A stretch of 64,000 nt of DNA. It comes from Variovorax ginsengisoli (GTDB lineage Bacteria > Pseudomonadota > Gammaproteobacteria > Burkholderiales > Burkholderiaceae_C). Of the stretch, positions 21,252-29,752 are shown piece by piece. The stretch is from contig NZ_JAUSRO010000016.1 of the NCBI RefSeq assembly GCF_030811835.1, positions 107,907 through 171,906 on the forward strand, written 5' to 3'. The position numbers and the translations under genes were made by a program. How positions within the stretch are numbered: position 1 is the stretch's first letter; the number at the start of each line of letters is the position of its first letter. The notes beneath the pieces are model-generated. The model made no database searches. It was given only the letters and a program-made list of their open reading frames with translations, and had not been told where the DNA came from.

Positions 21252-22244
21252 GTGACAATAGTTTTTCTGTCAAATGAGAAAAAATTTTCTGCGGATGGCA
21301 GCTTAACTTTATTGCAGGCTGCCCAAGATGCGAAGTTGGTTCTGGAGCACAGTTGCCGGACTGGTCGTTGCGGTAGTTGCAAAGCTCGCGTCCTTGAGGG
21401 AGAGGTAAATCCATGTGGCGAGGACACCAGTCTTTCCAGTGAGGAGCGCGCCCAAGGCTGGATCCTTACCTGTGTATCTTCCGCGCGCGGCGACGTTGTT
21501 CGGCTTGATGTAGAAGACGTGGGCATACTTGCTGATTTTCCGGTGAAAATTACGCCAACGCGGATTGACTTTATTGAGCGCCTTGCGCCAGATGTTATGG
21601 GCGTCAAGTTGCGCCTTCCGCCTTCAAACGGTCTGCGATATCTTGCAGGTCAATATGTTGACGTTTTGGGTAAAGGCGGCGTGCGCCGCAGCTATTCGAT
21701 TTCAAATCATGCAGATGTTGCTGGAAAAATTGACCTCGAAATTCGCAAGGTCGAAGGCGGCGTCCTGAGCCAATATTGGTTTGCTGAAGCCAAGGTCGGA
21801 GATCTGCTTCGCATAGAAGGACCCAAGGGCACATTTTTTCTTCGCGATGTCACAGGTCTTGATTTGGTTTTTCTTGCGACGGGTACGGGTATCGCACCTG
21901 TCAAGGCAATGCTGGCTGAATTGAGCACTAGGCCGGCTGGTGACAAGCCGAAATCCGTGACTGTCTACTGGGGCGGGCGTAACGCTGCCGATCTTTACTG
22001 GACGCCGTTTTCAACGGTGGAGTTTCGCTTCGTACCAGTGCTGTCGCGTGGTGATGAAAATTGGCAAGGTGCTAGAGGGTACGTGCAGGACGTCCTGCTT
22101 GTACAGCGACCCGATCTGAAAAATACTGTGGTTTACGCATGCGGATCTCCTGAAATGATTGGCAGTGCCTCTGCCACACTTCGTGTTAGAGGTCTTCCTG
22201 AACGCAGATTTTTTTCTGATGCTTTTGTTAGTTCCGCAATTTGA
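21252..22244 (+). CDS. CDP-6-deoxy-hexulose 3-dehydrase reductase (AscD/RfbI/E3 type)
   Basis: The 330-aa protein is a ferredoxin-flavin reductase fusion that feeds electrons to the RfbH dehydrase in 3,6-dideoxysugar synthesis. An N-terminal plant-type [2Fe-2S] domain has C35, C40, C43 and C74. The FAD domain has RRSYSISN and the NAD(P)H domain FLATGTGIAPVKAM. It starts with GTG at 21252, right after the initiating transferase. It is visibly lower in GC than rfbFGH downstream, although it serves the same pathway. Other ferredoxin reductases share this layout, but the neighbourhood supports the call. Confidence 0.88.
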   Translation: MTIVFLSNEKKFSADGSLTLLQAAQDAKLVLEHSCRTGRCGSCKARVLEGEVNPCGEDTSLSSEERAQGWILTCVSSARGDVVRLDVEDVGILADFPVKITPTRIDFIERLAPDVMGVKLRLPPSNGLRYLAGQYVDVLGKGGVRRSYSISNHADVAGKIDLEIRKVEGGVLSQYWFAEAKVGDLLRIEGPKGTFFLRDVTGLDLVFLATGTGIAPVKAMLAELSTRPAGDKPKSVTVYWGGRNAADLYWTPFSTVEFRFVPVLSRGDENWQGARGYVQDVLLVQRPDLKNTVVYACGSPEMIGSASATLRVRGLPERRFFSDAFVSSAI

Positions 22245-22261
22245 ATCGATTGGAAAAAAGA

Positions 22262-23035
22262 ATGAAGGCTGTCATTTTGGCAGGCGGGCTCGGCACGCGA
22301 TTGAGCGAAGAGACCGCAACGCGCCCGAAACCCATGGTAGAAATCGGCGGCAAGCCTATTCTCTGGCACATCTTGAAGTCTTACGCACATCATGGCGTAA
22401 ATGATTTCGTAATTTGCTGTGGTTATAAAGGTTATGTGATCAAAGAGTACTTTGCGAACTACTTTCTTCACATGTCCGATGTGACGTTCGATATGCGGTC
22501 CAATCGTATGGAAGTGCATCACAAACGCGCAGAGCCTTGGAATGTCACGTTGGTCGACACAGGCGACGACTCAATGACTGGCGGACGCTTGGGACGGGTG
22601 GCGCAGTATGTAAAAGATGACGAAGCTTTCTGCTTCACCTATGGTGATGGCGTTGCTGATTTGGACATCAGTGCCACCATCGAATTTCACAAATCGCACG
22701 GCAAAGCCGCCACGTTGACTGCTACTTATCCGCCAGGCCGCTTCGGTGCGCTGGATATTCAGCATGGGCAAGTGCGTAGCTTTCGTGAGAAACCTAAAGG
22801 CGACGGCGCCATGATCAATGGTGGCTATTTCGTGTTGTCGCCTTCTGTGCTCAAGCACATCAAGGACGACTCGACGATTTGGGAACAAGAACCGTTGAAT
22901 CAACTGGCTGAGGATGGAGAGCTGATGGCGTTTGAACATCAGGGCTTCTGGCAGCCGATGGATACGCTGCGCGACAAGGTGCACCTTGAGAATCTGTGGG
23001 ATTCCGGTAAGGCACCCTGGAAGGTCTGGAGCTGA
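22262..23035 (+). CDS. rfbF: Glucose-1-phosphate cytidylyltransferase
   Basis: The 257-aa enzyme joins CTP and glucose-1-phosphate to CDP-glucose, the first step to CDP-3,6-dideoxyhexoses. The nucleotidyltransferase signature is VILAGGLGTRLSEET with TRPKPMVEIGGKPILWHI. YGDGVADLDI, with the metal-binding Asp, and the RfbF-specific GFWQPMDTLRDK near the end complete it. The ATG at 22262 overlaps no other gene. An upstream in-frame TTG (22241) would overlap the reductase stop. It is 1 bp from the next gene, so the two are tightly coupled. Confidence 0.95.
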   Translation: MKAVILAGGLGTRLSEETATRPKPMVEIGGKPILWHILKSYAHHGVNDFVICCGYKGYVIKEYFANYFLHMSDVTFDMRSNRMEVHHKRAEPWNVTLVDTGDDSMTGGRLGRVAQYVKDDEAFCFTYGDGVADLDISATIEFHKSHGKAATLTATYPPGRFGALDIQHGQVRSFREKPKGDGAMINGGYFVLSPSVLKHIKDDSTIWEQEPLNQLAEDGELMAFEHQGFWQPMDTLRDKVHLENLWDSGKAPWKVWS

Positions 23036-23036
23036 C

Positions 23037-24119
23037 GTGAGTGCGGTTCAATCCGATTTCTGGCGCGGAAAGCGCGTGTTCCTGACCGGCCACACCGGCT
23101 TCAAGGGCAGTTGGCTATCGCTCTGGTTTCAGACCATGGGTGCTGAGGTTCAGGGCTTTGCATTGCAGCCGCCAACGACTCCCAACTTGTTTGAGCAGGC
23201 CCGGGTCGCCGGCGGTATGTCGTCAACCATCGGCGACATTCGCGATCTGGCTGCCGTGAAAGCGAGCATGCACGCATTCCAGCCTGACATCGTCGTGCAC
23301 ATGGCTGCGCAGCCACTGGTACGGCTGTCCTATCTGGAGCCAGTTGAAACCTACGCGACGAATGTCATGGGCACCGTTCATGTGCTCGAGGCCGCGCGTA
23401 CCGTAGGTTCCGTTCGCGCTGTGGTCAATGTCACCACCGACAAGTGCTATGAGAACCGCGAGTGGGTCTGGGGCTATCGCGAGGATGAGCCCATGGGTGG
23501 CTATGACCCGTACAGCAATAGCAAAGGTTGCTCCGAGCTGATCACCAGTGCCTACCGTCGGTCATTTTTCCAGAATAGCGACATTGCGCTCGGCTCCGGG
23601 CGCGCAGGCAACGTGATTGGCGGCGGCGATTGGGCTCAAGATCGCCTGGTGCCCGATATTCTCCGCGCCTTCGAGCGCAAGGAACCTGTCGTCATTCGCA
23701 ACCCGCATTCCACGCGGCCGTGGCAGCATGTGCTGGAGCCGCTGTCCGGCTACCTCGTGCTGGCCGAACGCCTCTTCAGCGAGGGCCAATCTTTTGCCGA
23801 AGGCTGGAACTTCGGCCCTCGCGATGAGGATGCCAAGCCCGTGCAGTGGATCGTGGAGCATATGGTTCGGGAATGGGGCGAAGGTGCTCGCTGGCAACTC
23901 GATGGAGGAGAGCATCCGCACGAAGCCGGCTATCTCAAACTGGATATTTCCAAGGCTCGGCAGCGTCTGGGCTGGGAGCCCCGCTGGGCATTGTCTGAAG
24001 CGCTGGTGCACATCATGCAGTGGCACAAGGCATGGCTCGCCAAGGAAGATGTGCAGAAGGTCTGCCTGGATCAGATCTCGCAATACATGACAACGATGAA
24101 TAAGGAATCTCTCTCGTGA
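23037..24119 (+). CDS. rfbG: CDP-glucose 4,6-dehydratase
   Basis: The 360-aa short-chain dehydrogenase converts CDP-glucose to CDP-4-keto-6-deoxyglucose. It has the NAD motif TGHTGFKGSW, VTTDKCYEN with the catalytic Thr-Asp-Lys set, and YDPYSNSKG with the YxxxK pair. RAGNVIGGGDWAQDRLVPD and HSTRPWQHVLEPLSGY are typical of RfbG. It begins with GTG at 23037, one base after rfbF stops, and its stop overlaps the rfbH start (GTGA). Its product is the RfbH substrate. Confidence 0.96.
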   Translation: MSAVQSDFWRGKRVFLTGHTGFKGSWLSLWFQTMGAEVQGFALQPPTTPNLFEQARVAGGMSSTIGDIRDLAAVKASMHAFQPDIVVHMAAQPLVRLSYLEPVETYATNVMGTVHVLEAARTVGSVRAVVNVTTDKCYENREWVWGYREDEPMGGYDPYSNSKGCSELITSAYRRSFFQNSDIALGSGRAGNVIGGGDWAQDRLVPDILRAFERKEPVVIRNPHSTRPWQHVLEPLSGYLVLAERLFSEGQSFAEGWNFGPRDEDAKPVQWIVEHMVREWGEGARWQLDGGEHPHEAGYLKLDISKARQRLGWEPRWALSEALVHIMQWHKAWLAKEDVQKVCLDQISQYMTTMNKESLS

Positions 24120-25483
24120 ACGCTACCGTGATCCCAATTGCTCCCGCTTCGCCGGTCGGTGGGACTGTCGAAACCGCAGCACTGCGCAAGCAGATTGCCG
24201 AATTGGTCCAACAGTACGCCGACATCACCTACGCCCCCAAACCGTTTGTGCCGGGCGAGTCGATCGTTCCGGTGTCCGGCAAGGTCATCGGTGCAAAGGA
24301 ATTGCAGTTGATGGTCGAAGCGTCACTCGACGGCTGGCTGACGACGGGCCGTTTCAACGCTGCGTTCGAAGAGCGCCTGGCGAAGTATGTGGGTGTGAAA
24401 TACCTCATCACGGTCAACTCTGGTTCATCGGCTAATTTGGTGGCTTTCTCTGCGTTGACGTCACCTCGCTTGGGCGAACGAGCGATCAAGAAGGGTGACG
24501 AAGTCATCGGTGTGGCGGCAGGCTTCCCAACGACGGTCAACCCGATCATGCAGTTTGGCGCTGTGCCGGTTTTCGTCGACGTGGATGCGCACACGCACAA
24601 CATCGATGCCGACCTGATCGAGGCAGCCATTACGCCCAAGACCAAGGCCATCATGCTGGCCCACAGCCTGGGCAACCCCTTTAATCTCGATGCCGTCACA
24701 GCCTTGTGCAAGAAGTACAACCTGTGGCTGGTCGAGGACTGCTGCGATGCGTTGGGCGCGACCTATAACGGCCAGATGGTTGGCACCTTCGGCGACATCG
24801 GTACGCTGAGTTTCTACCCTGCGCACCACATCACGATGGGCGAGGGCGGGGCTGTGTTCACCAATAACCCCGAACTCAAGCTGATTGCGGAATCGTTCCG
24901 CGACTGGGGGCGTGACTGCTATTGCCCTCCCGGCAAGGACAACACCTGCAACAAGCGTTTCTGCTGGCAGCTGGGCGACCTGCCTGAAGGCTACGACCAC
25001 AAGTACATCTATTCGCACCTCGGCTATAACCTGAAGATCAGCGACATGCAGGCCGCATGCGCTCTGGCGCAAATGGACCGGGTGGACGAGTTCGTGCAGG
25101 CGCGCAAGGACAACTTCAACTACCTGAAGAGCCGTCTGCAGGAGTCATGCGGTGACTTCCTCGAACTGCCGCAGGCTACGCCCAATTCCGATCCGTCGTG
25201 GTTCGGCTTTCTGGCGATGGTCAAGCCTGAAGCGGGCGTCAAGCGCGTCGACCTGCTGACGTATCTCGACCAGAACAAGATTGGTACGCGTCTTCTGTTT
25301 GCCGGCAACCTGACGCGTCAGCCTTACATGATTGGTCGGGAATTCCGCGTGAGTGGCGAACTCACCAACACTGACAACGTCATGAATCAGGCGTTCTGGC
25401 TGGGGGTGTATCCGGGTCTCACGAAGGAGCACCTCGACTTCATCGTGCAGAAGATAGAAGAGTTCTTCGGCGTCGGGTTCTAA
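24116..25483 (+). CDS. rfbH: CDP-4-keto-6-deoxyglucose 3-dehydrase (PMP and iron-sulfur enzyme, E1)
   Basis: The 455-aa enzyme removes the 3-hydroxyl using PMP and a [2Fe-2S] cluster, with electrons from the AscD-type reductase. The PLP lysine of normal aminotransferases is replaced by His in FYPAHHITMGEGG (H237/H238), the hallmark of this enzyme. The cluster ligands fit C-X57-C-X-C-X7-C exactly: C210, C268, C270 and C278. The GTG start overlaps the rfbG stop. Product: CDP-4-keto-3,6-dideoxyglucose, the branch point to abequose, paratose, tyvelose, ascarylose or yersiniose. Confidence 0.96.
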   Translation: MNATVIPIAPASPVGGTVETAALRKQIAELVQQYADITYAPKPFVPGESIVPVSGKVIGAKELQLMVEASLDGWLTTGRFNAAFEERLAKYVGVKYLITVNSGSSANLVAFSALTSPRLGERAIKKGDEVIGVAAGFPTTVNPIMQFGAVPVFVDVDAHTHNIDADLIEAAITPKTKAIMLAHSLGNPFNLDAVTALCKKYNLWLVEDCCDALGATYNGQMVGTFGDIGTLSFYPAHHITMGEGGAVFTNNPELKLIAESFRDWGRDCYCPPGKDNTCNKRFCWQLGDLPEGYDHKYIYSHLGYNLKISDMQAACALAQMDRVDEFVQARKDNFNYLKSRLQESCGDFLELPQATPNSDPSWFGFLAMVKPEAGVKRVDLLTYLDQNKIGTRLLFAGNLTRQPYMIGREFRVSGELTNTDNVMNQAFWLGVYPGLTKEHLDFIVQKIEEFFGVGF

Positions 25484-25486
25484 GTC

Positions 25487-26572
25487 ATGGTTCCAGCAGG
25501 CGTACAGGCCCCTTTTGATCTGGACCTCGACGGCATCGTCGATGCCGTCGGTGCGCCGTGCTGGGACGCGTTGCGAGGCCAACGCATCTTTCTCACCGGA
25601 GGAACCGGGTTTCTCGGGAAATGGATGCTGGCCTCGTTGCGACGTGCTGACGACCGGTTGTCACTCGGCTGCGAGATCACAGTGTTGAGTCGCCGTCCGG
25701 CAGCATTTCAGGCCGAGGCTTCATTTCTGGCGTCATGGTCCCGGCTTCGCCTAGTGCAGGGCGACGTGCGGAGTTTCGAGATTCCGAATGCAGCTTATGA
25801 CATCGTCGTTCATGCGGCGACCGATGTCGTGGCGGCCGCCGAACCGCTCGACATCTTCGACAGTTGCGTACAGGGCACGCGGCGCGTGCTCGATTTCTCC
25901 GTTCACAGCGGCGCGAAACGCGTATTGCTGGTGAGTTCGGGGGCGATGTACGGCAGACAGCCCAACGACGATGCGGGCGTGGCGGAGGACTATGAAGGAG
26001 CACCGGTCATAGGCGACGTGCGCTCTGCGTATGGCGAAGGCAAGCGGGTGACTGAATGGTTGGGCGCCGCCTATGCCAGCCTCAAAGGGTTGGATGTTCG
26101 GGTGGCGCGCTGCTTTGCGTTTATCGGACCCTATCTTCCGCTGGACAAGCACTTTGCGCTCGGCAACTTTCTTCGAGATGCGATGGCCAACCTGCCCATC
26201 GTGATCCAGGGCGACGGCACGGCCAAGCGCACTTACCTCTATGCAGCCGACATGACCACATGGTTGTGGGCCATCCTGTTGAGGGGCGAGCACGGCGGCA
26301 CCTACAACGTCGGAGGCGACGAGGCCGTTTCAATGGCGGAGCTTGCGCAACGCGTCGTCCACGTGCTGGGCGCCGAGGGCGGGGTGGTGGTAAGGAAGCA
26401 GGCGACGGCAGGCATGGCGCCCGACCGTTATGTGCCCGACACCCGCAAGGCACGCGCATCGCTCATGCTGCCAGCACCGTTGCCACTCGACGAGGCCATT
26501 GCGCGGACCGCGGCGTGGCATGGTCACGCGCGCGTTGACTCCTCAGACCCTGCGGCGCTTGCCGCGCACTGA
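25487..26572 (+). CDS. NAD(P)-dependent epimerase/reductase of the dideoxysugar pathway
   Basis: The 361-aa extended short-chain dehydrogenase has the nucleotide motif TGGTGFLGKWM (about residues 38-48), LVSSGAMYGRQ, a YxxxK pair in SAYGEGKRV, and the substrate region RTYLYAADMTTWLW. It starts 3 bp after rfbH. By position it should reduce the 4-keto group of CDP-4-keto-3,6-dideoxyglucose, as abequose, paratose or ascarylose synthases do. It could instead reduce a ketone left after carbon transfer by the transketolase-like pair that follows, as YerF does for yersiniose. Which sugar it makes cannot be told from sequence. Confidence 0.8.
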   Translation: MVPAGVQAPFDLDLDGIVDAVGAPCWDALRGQRIFLTGGTGFLGKWMLASLRRADDRLSLGCEITVLSRRPAAFQAEASFLASWSRLRLVQGDVRSFEIPNAAYDIVVHAATDVVAAAEPLDIFDSCVQGTRRVLDFSVHSGAKRVLLVSSGAMYGRQPNDDAGVAEDYEGAPVIGDVRSAYGEGKRVTEWLGAAYASLKGLDVRVARCFAFIGPYLPLDKHFALGNFLRDAMANLPIVIQGDGTAKRTYLYAADMTTWLWAILLRGEHGGTYNVGGDEAVSMAELAQRVVHVLGAEGGVVVRKQATAGMAPDRYVPDTRKARASLMLPAPLPLDEAIARTAAWHGHARVDSSDPAALAAH

Positions 26573-26581
26573 AAAGCGTTC

Positions 26582-27409
26582 ATGCAGACATCCATTCATT
26601 CCAGCGACCGATTCAAGCCGTCGGTGTTGCGCAAGACCGTGCTCGACATGGCATACGCCGGCTCGACCGTTCATATCGGCTGCGCTTTTTCGATCATCGA
26701 GATTTTGGCTGTGCTCTACCGTAACCACCTTCGGTACCCCGACAACACGCCAGATTCCGCCGGCCGCGACTATCTGGTGCTCAGCAAGGGCCACGGCGTG
26801 ATGGCGCAGTACGCGTGCATGTACGAGCGCGGCTGGCTCACCGATACGCAGGTGCAGAACTATTTCGCTGATGGGAGCGAACTCAAGGGACTCTCGGACT
26901 CCCGCATCCCGGGGCTTGAAGTCACCTCGGGCTCTTTGGGGCATGGTTTTTCAGTCGGTGTAGGCCTCGCGCTCGCGGCCAAGCTGCGTTTTACCGATCA
27001 GAAGACTTACGCCATCGTCGGTGATGGCGAGATCAATGAGGGCCCGATCTGGGAGGGTGCGCTTTTCGCCGCGCACCATGAACTGGACAACTTCATGGTG
27101 ATCGTCGATGAAAACGGCTTCCAGGCGATGGGCGCCACCAAGGACGTGATGAGCCTCGGCAGTATCGAGTCCAAGTTCGAGAGCTTCGGCTTCGAGGCCG
27201 TCACCATTGATGGTCACGACGAAGCCGCTCTCGACGGCGCCATTGCCGCATTGTGGGCAAGCCCATCGAAGCGACCCAAGGCGCTGATTGCCAAGACAGT
27301 CAAAGGGAAGGGCGTGCCCTTCATGGAAAACAACAACATGTGGCACTACACGCGGCTCAACGACAAGACGCATGCCGAGGCTGTTGCCGCCGTGGCACAG
27401 GGGGCGTAA
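26582..27409 (+). CDS. Transketolase-like protein, N-terminal (TPP-binding) subunit
   Basis: The 275-aa protein equals the pyrophosphate-binding half of transketolase. It has SKGHGVMAQYA, GSLGHGFSVGVGLA, and the TPP/metal motif VGDGEINEGPIWEG, with the closing Asn in FMVIVDENGFQ. The partner half is encoded 2 bp downstream. Split transketolases occur in many bacteria, but this one sits inside a CDP-3,6-dideoxyhexose operon. It may therefore transfer a two-carbon unit to a keto-sugar nucleotide rather than serve the pentose phosphate pathway. That role is inference. It starts 9 bp after the reductase gene. Confidence 0.88.
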   Translation: MQTSIHSSDRFKPSVLRKTVLDMAYAGSTVHIGCAFSIIEILAVLYRNHLRYPDNTPDSAGRDYLVLSKGHGVMAQYACMYERGWLTDTQVQNYFADGSELKGLSDSRIPGLEVTSGSLGHGFSVGVGLALAAKLRFTDQKTYAIVGDGEINEGPIWEGALFAAHHELDNFMVIVDENGFQAMGATKDVMSLGSIESKFESFGFEAVTIDGHDEAALDGAIAALWASPSKRPKALIAKTVKGKGVPFMENNNMWHYTRLNDKTHAEAVAAVAQGA

Positions 27410-27411
27410 TC

Positions 27412-28347
27412 ATGCGTCAAGCTTTTTCCGATACCCTCGTCGCCCTCGCCAAGGCAGACCCCAATGTCCTGTTGCTGACAGGTGATCATGGCTACGCGCT
27501 CTTCGACGCATTTCGCAAGGAATGCCCTGCGCAGTACATCAACGCCGGCATCGCTGAACAGAACATGGTCGGCATGGCGGCCGGCTTGGCGCGCGCTGGA
27601 TTTCGCCCCTTCGTGTATGGGCTGAGTGCATTCATCCCAGTGCGAGTCATCGAGCAGATCAAGCTGGACATCGCCCATGACAATCTGCCCGTGGTGCTGT
27701 GCGGCGACGGTGCAGGCTTCGTCTATAGCCATCTGGGCACCAGCCACCAATCCACGGAAGACATCGCGTGCACGCGAGCCATTCCCCAGCTTCGGATCTA
27801 TTCACCGGCCGACCGCTTCGAACTGGTCCGATGCATGACACAGTCTTACGAATGCGCACAGCCGGTCTATCTGAGGATGGGTAAAGCGGATCTGGGCGAC
27901 GTGCATGCGGGCGCCTTGTCGGGGTCTATCGAGGAATTGATTCAATTGCGCGTTGGCTCGGACACGCGGGTTGCCCTTCTGGCGACCGGTTCCATGGCTA
28001 AAGCGGCGGTCGATGCGCATGAGCAGTTCTTCCCGGATGCATCAGTATGGAGCGTGCCGTCGATCAAGCCGCTAGACAATGCCTCCATCCTCGAGCTCGC
28101 ATCCAGATTCAATGCATTTATTGTTCTTGAAGAGCACTCTACGATAGGTGGGCTCGGCTCTGCAGTCACGGAGCTATGCTCTGAATTTCACCCTGTACGA
28201 ACCCTTCGTATTGGGGTCAATGACCGATTTTCCCACAAGTGTGGTACGTACCAATATTTGCGAGTTGAGCATGGTCTCGATCTCGAAAATATTAGGAAGA
28301 AAATTTCCTCCTTTGTAGGTTTGCCCGCATCCGTGAAGACGGCCTGA
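27412..28347 (+). CDS. Transketolase-like protein, C-terminal (pyrimidine-binding) subunit
   Basis: The 311-aa protein holds the pyrimidine-binding and C-terminal domains. The key TPP-activating glutamate is E49 in NAGIAEQNMVGMAAGLA. VVLCGDGAGFVYSHLGTSHQSTEDIA is the transketolase-type substrate loop, and LLATGSMAKAAVDA and VLEEHSTIGGLGSAV belong to the last domain. The ATG at 27412 follows the first subunit stop by 2 bp. Base composition drops visibly within the last 250 bp, toward the flippase gene. With the previous gene it should form an alpha2-beta2 enzyme. Confidence 0.88.
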   Translation: MRQAFSDTLVALAKADPNVLLLTGDHGYALFDAFRKECPAQYINAGIAEQNMVGMAAGLARAGFRPFVYGLSAFIPVRVIEQIKLDIAHDNLPVVLCGDGAGFVYSHLGTSHQSTEDIACTRAIPQLRIYSPADRFELVRCMTQSYECAQPVYLRMGKADLGDVHAGALSGSIEELIQLRVGSDTRVALLATGSMAKAAVDAHEQFFPDASVWSVPSIKPLDNASILELASRFNAFIVLEEHSTIGGLGSAVTELCSEFHPVRTLRIGVNDRFSHKCGTYQYLRVEHGLDLENIRKKISSFVGLPASVKTA

Positions 28348-28357
28348 GTGATGCCAC

Positions 28358-29713
28358 TTGACGGAAAAAAATACCTTGTCAATTGAACGTATAAAACGCA
28401 TCAGCGGTGTCGATTTTCATGTATTAGGAACACTTTTATTTCGCGGCTGGACCGTGATAGCTGGTGCCGCGATGGTGCTCTTCGTTCCTGTCTGGTTTGG
28501 ACAGGTGGAGCAAGGCTATTATTACACCTTCGCCAGTCTTTTGGCGCTGCAGGTGTTTTTTGAATTGGGGATGAATCAGGTTGTCGTTCAACTTGTAGGA
28601 CATGAAGTCGCACATCTTCGACAAGGGCCCGTCAATCTTTTGGAGGGTGACGATGTCAATCTGGATAGATTGACATCTCTCGCGCGTTTGTTGCAAAAGT
28701 GGTATGCAATTGCCGCCATGTTTTTCGCGATTGCGGTAGGGGTTGTAGGATTTTATTTCTTCCGGGAAAGAAGTGAGCTTCCAATGGCCGGATGGTTGAT
28801 CCCTTGGATCGCCTTGACGGTATTTTCAGCAGGAAATCTTTATTACAGTCCTGCATTGGCATTTATTGAAGGTTGTGGCCGAGTGGGCGAGGTGGCCAAG
28901 TTGCGCCTCCATCAATCCATCATCGGGTTCTTGCTTCTATGGATTGCTCTGAGTTGCGGCGCAGGACTTTGGGCAACCCCACTTGTTCCTGCTGTCGCTT
29001 GCATCTACACGGGGGCTTGGCTCAGGAAGACCTCCAATGTCCGGGCATGGTTGATAGCGAGAAGCCCGTTGGATGAAGCGAGACGAGTGATATGGCGACA
29101 TGAAATATTTCCATTTCAGTGGCGTATTGCACTGAGCTGGGTAAGTGGGTATTTTATCTTTCAGCTTTTTACGCCCATGATTTTTTCCAGGCAGGGTGCA
29201 GTTGAGGCTGGCCGGCTTGGTATCTCTTTGAGCATTTTCACGGCTGTGACTTCTGTTGGGATGAGCTGGGTCGCCGCTAAAATACCAGTGTTCGCCGGCT
29301 ACATTGCACGGGGACAGCGCAAAGAGCTGAATTTGGAATTCAAGTCGGTTCTCAAACGATCGATTTTCTTCATTGTTCTGGCATGCAGTGCGGTGGTTAT
29401 ATCCGTCGCGCTTCTGAGCTATGCCAATGTAAAATTTGTGTCGCGACTTGCAACTATAGAGGTGCTCGTGTGCTTGGCTATCGCAACCATTGCAAATGGA
29501 GTGGTATTTGCAGCGGCGATCTATATGAGGGCTCATAAGGAAGAGCCGATGTTGATGCCCTCACTGGCAAGCGGAATCGCGATTTTAGGCGCAACTTACA
29601 TCACTGCTTCGTGGAGTGTTACTTGGGTAATGGCATGCTATGCAGCTATTTCCGCATTGATCACTCTCCCCTGGACATTAATGCTTCTGCGCGGATATTT
29701 TCGTCGTGCATGA
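28358..29713 (+). CDS. Polysaccharide flippase, Wzx-like (cluster A)
   Basis: The 451-aa protein is mostly hydrophobic segments with short loops and no soluble domain, as in the MATE/PST flippase fold. It stands between sugar-nucleotide and glycosyltransferase genes, where wzx is expected. It should turn the undecaprenyl-linked repeat unit across the inner membrane. The start is TTG at 28358; no ATG occurs near the N-terminus and no strong ribosome site is visible, so the start is uncertain. Sequence is too divergent to name the family member with certainty. Confidence 0.72.
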   Translation: MTEKNTLSIERIKRISGVDFHVLGTLLFRGWTVIAGAAMVLFVPVWFGQVEQGYYYTFASLLALQVFFELGMNQVVVQLVGHEVAHLRQGPVNLLEGDDVNLDRLTSLARLLQKWYAIAAMFFAIAVGVVGFYFFRERSELPMAGWLIPWIALTVFSAGNLYYSPALAFIEGCGRVGEVAKLRLHQSIIGFLLLWIALSCGAGLWATPLVPAVACIYTGAWLRKTSNVRAWLIARSPLDEARRVIWRHEIFPFQWRIALSWVSGYFIFQLFTPMIFSRQGAVEAGRLGISLSIFTAVTSVGMSWVAAKIPVFAGYIARGQRKELNLEFKSVLKRSIFFIVLACSAVVISVALLSYANVKFVSRLATIEVLVCLAIATIANGVVFAAAIYMRAHKEEPMLMPSLASGIAILGATYITASWSVTWVMACYAAISALITLPWTLMLLRGYFRRA

Positions 29714-29752
29714 GTGACGCGTGATAAAGTTATGCGAGCCCTATAAATAAAA

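Noticed and set aside
24838..24900. Loss-of-function change in RfbH because the PLP lysine is missing
   Set aside because: The His in place of Lys is the normal, functional hallmark of the 3-dehydrase family, and all four iron-sulfur cysteines are present.
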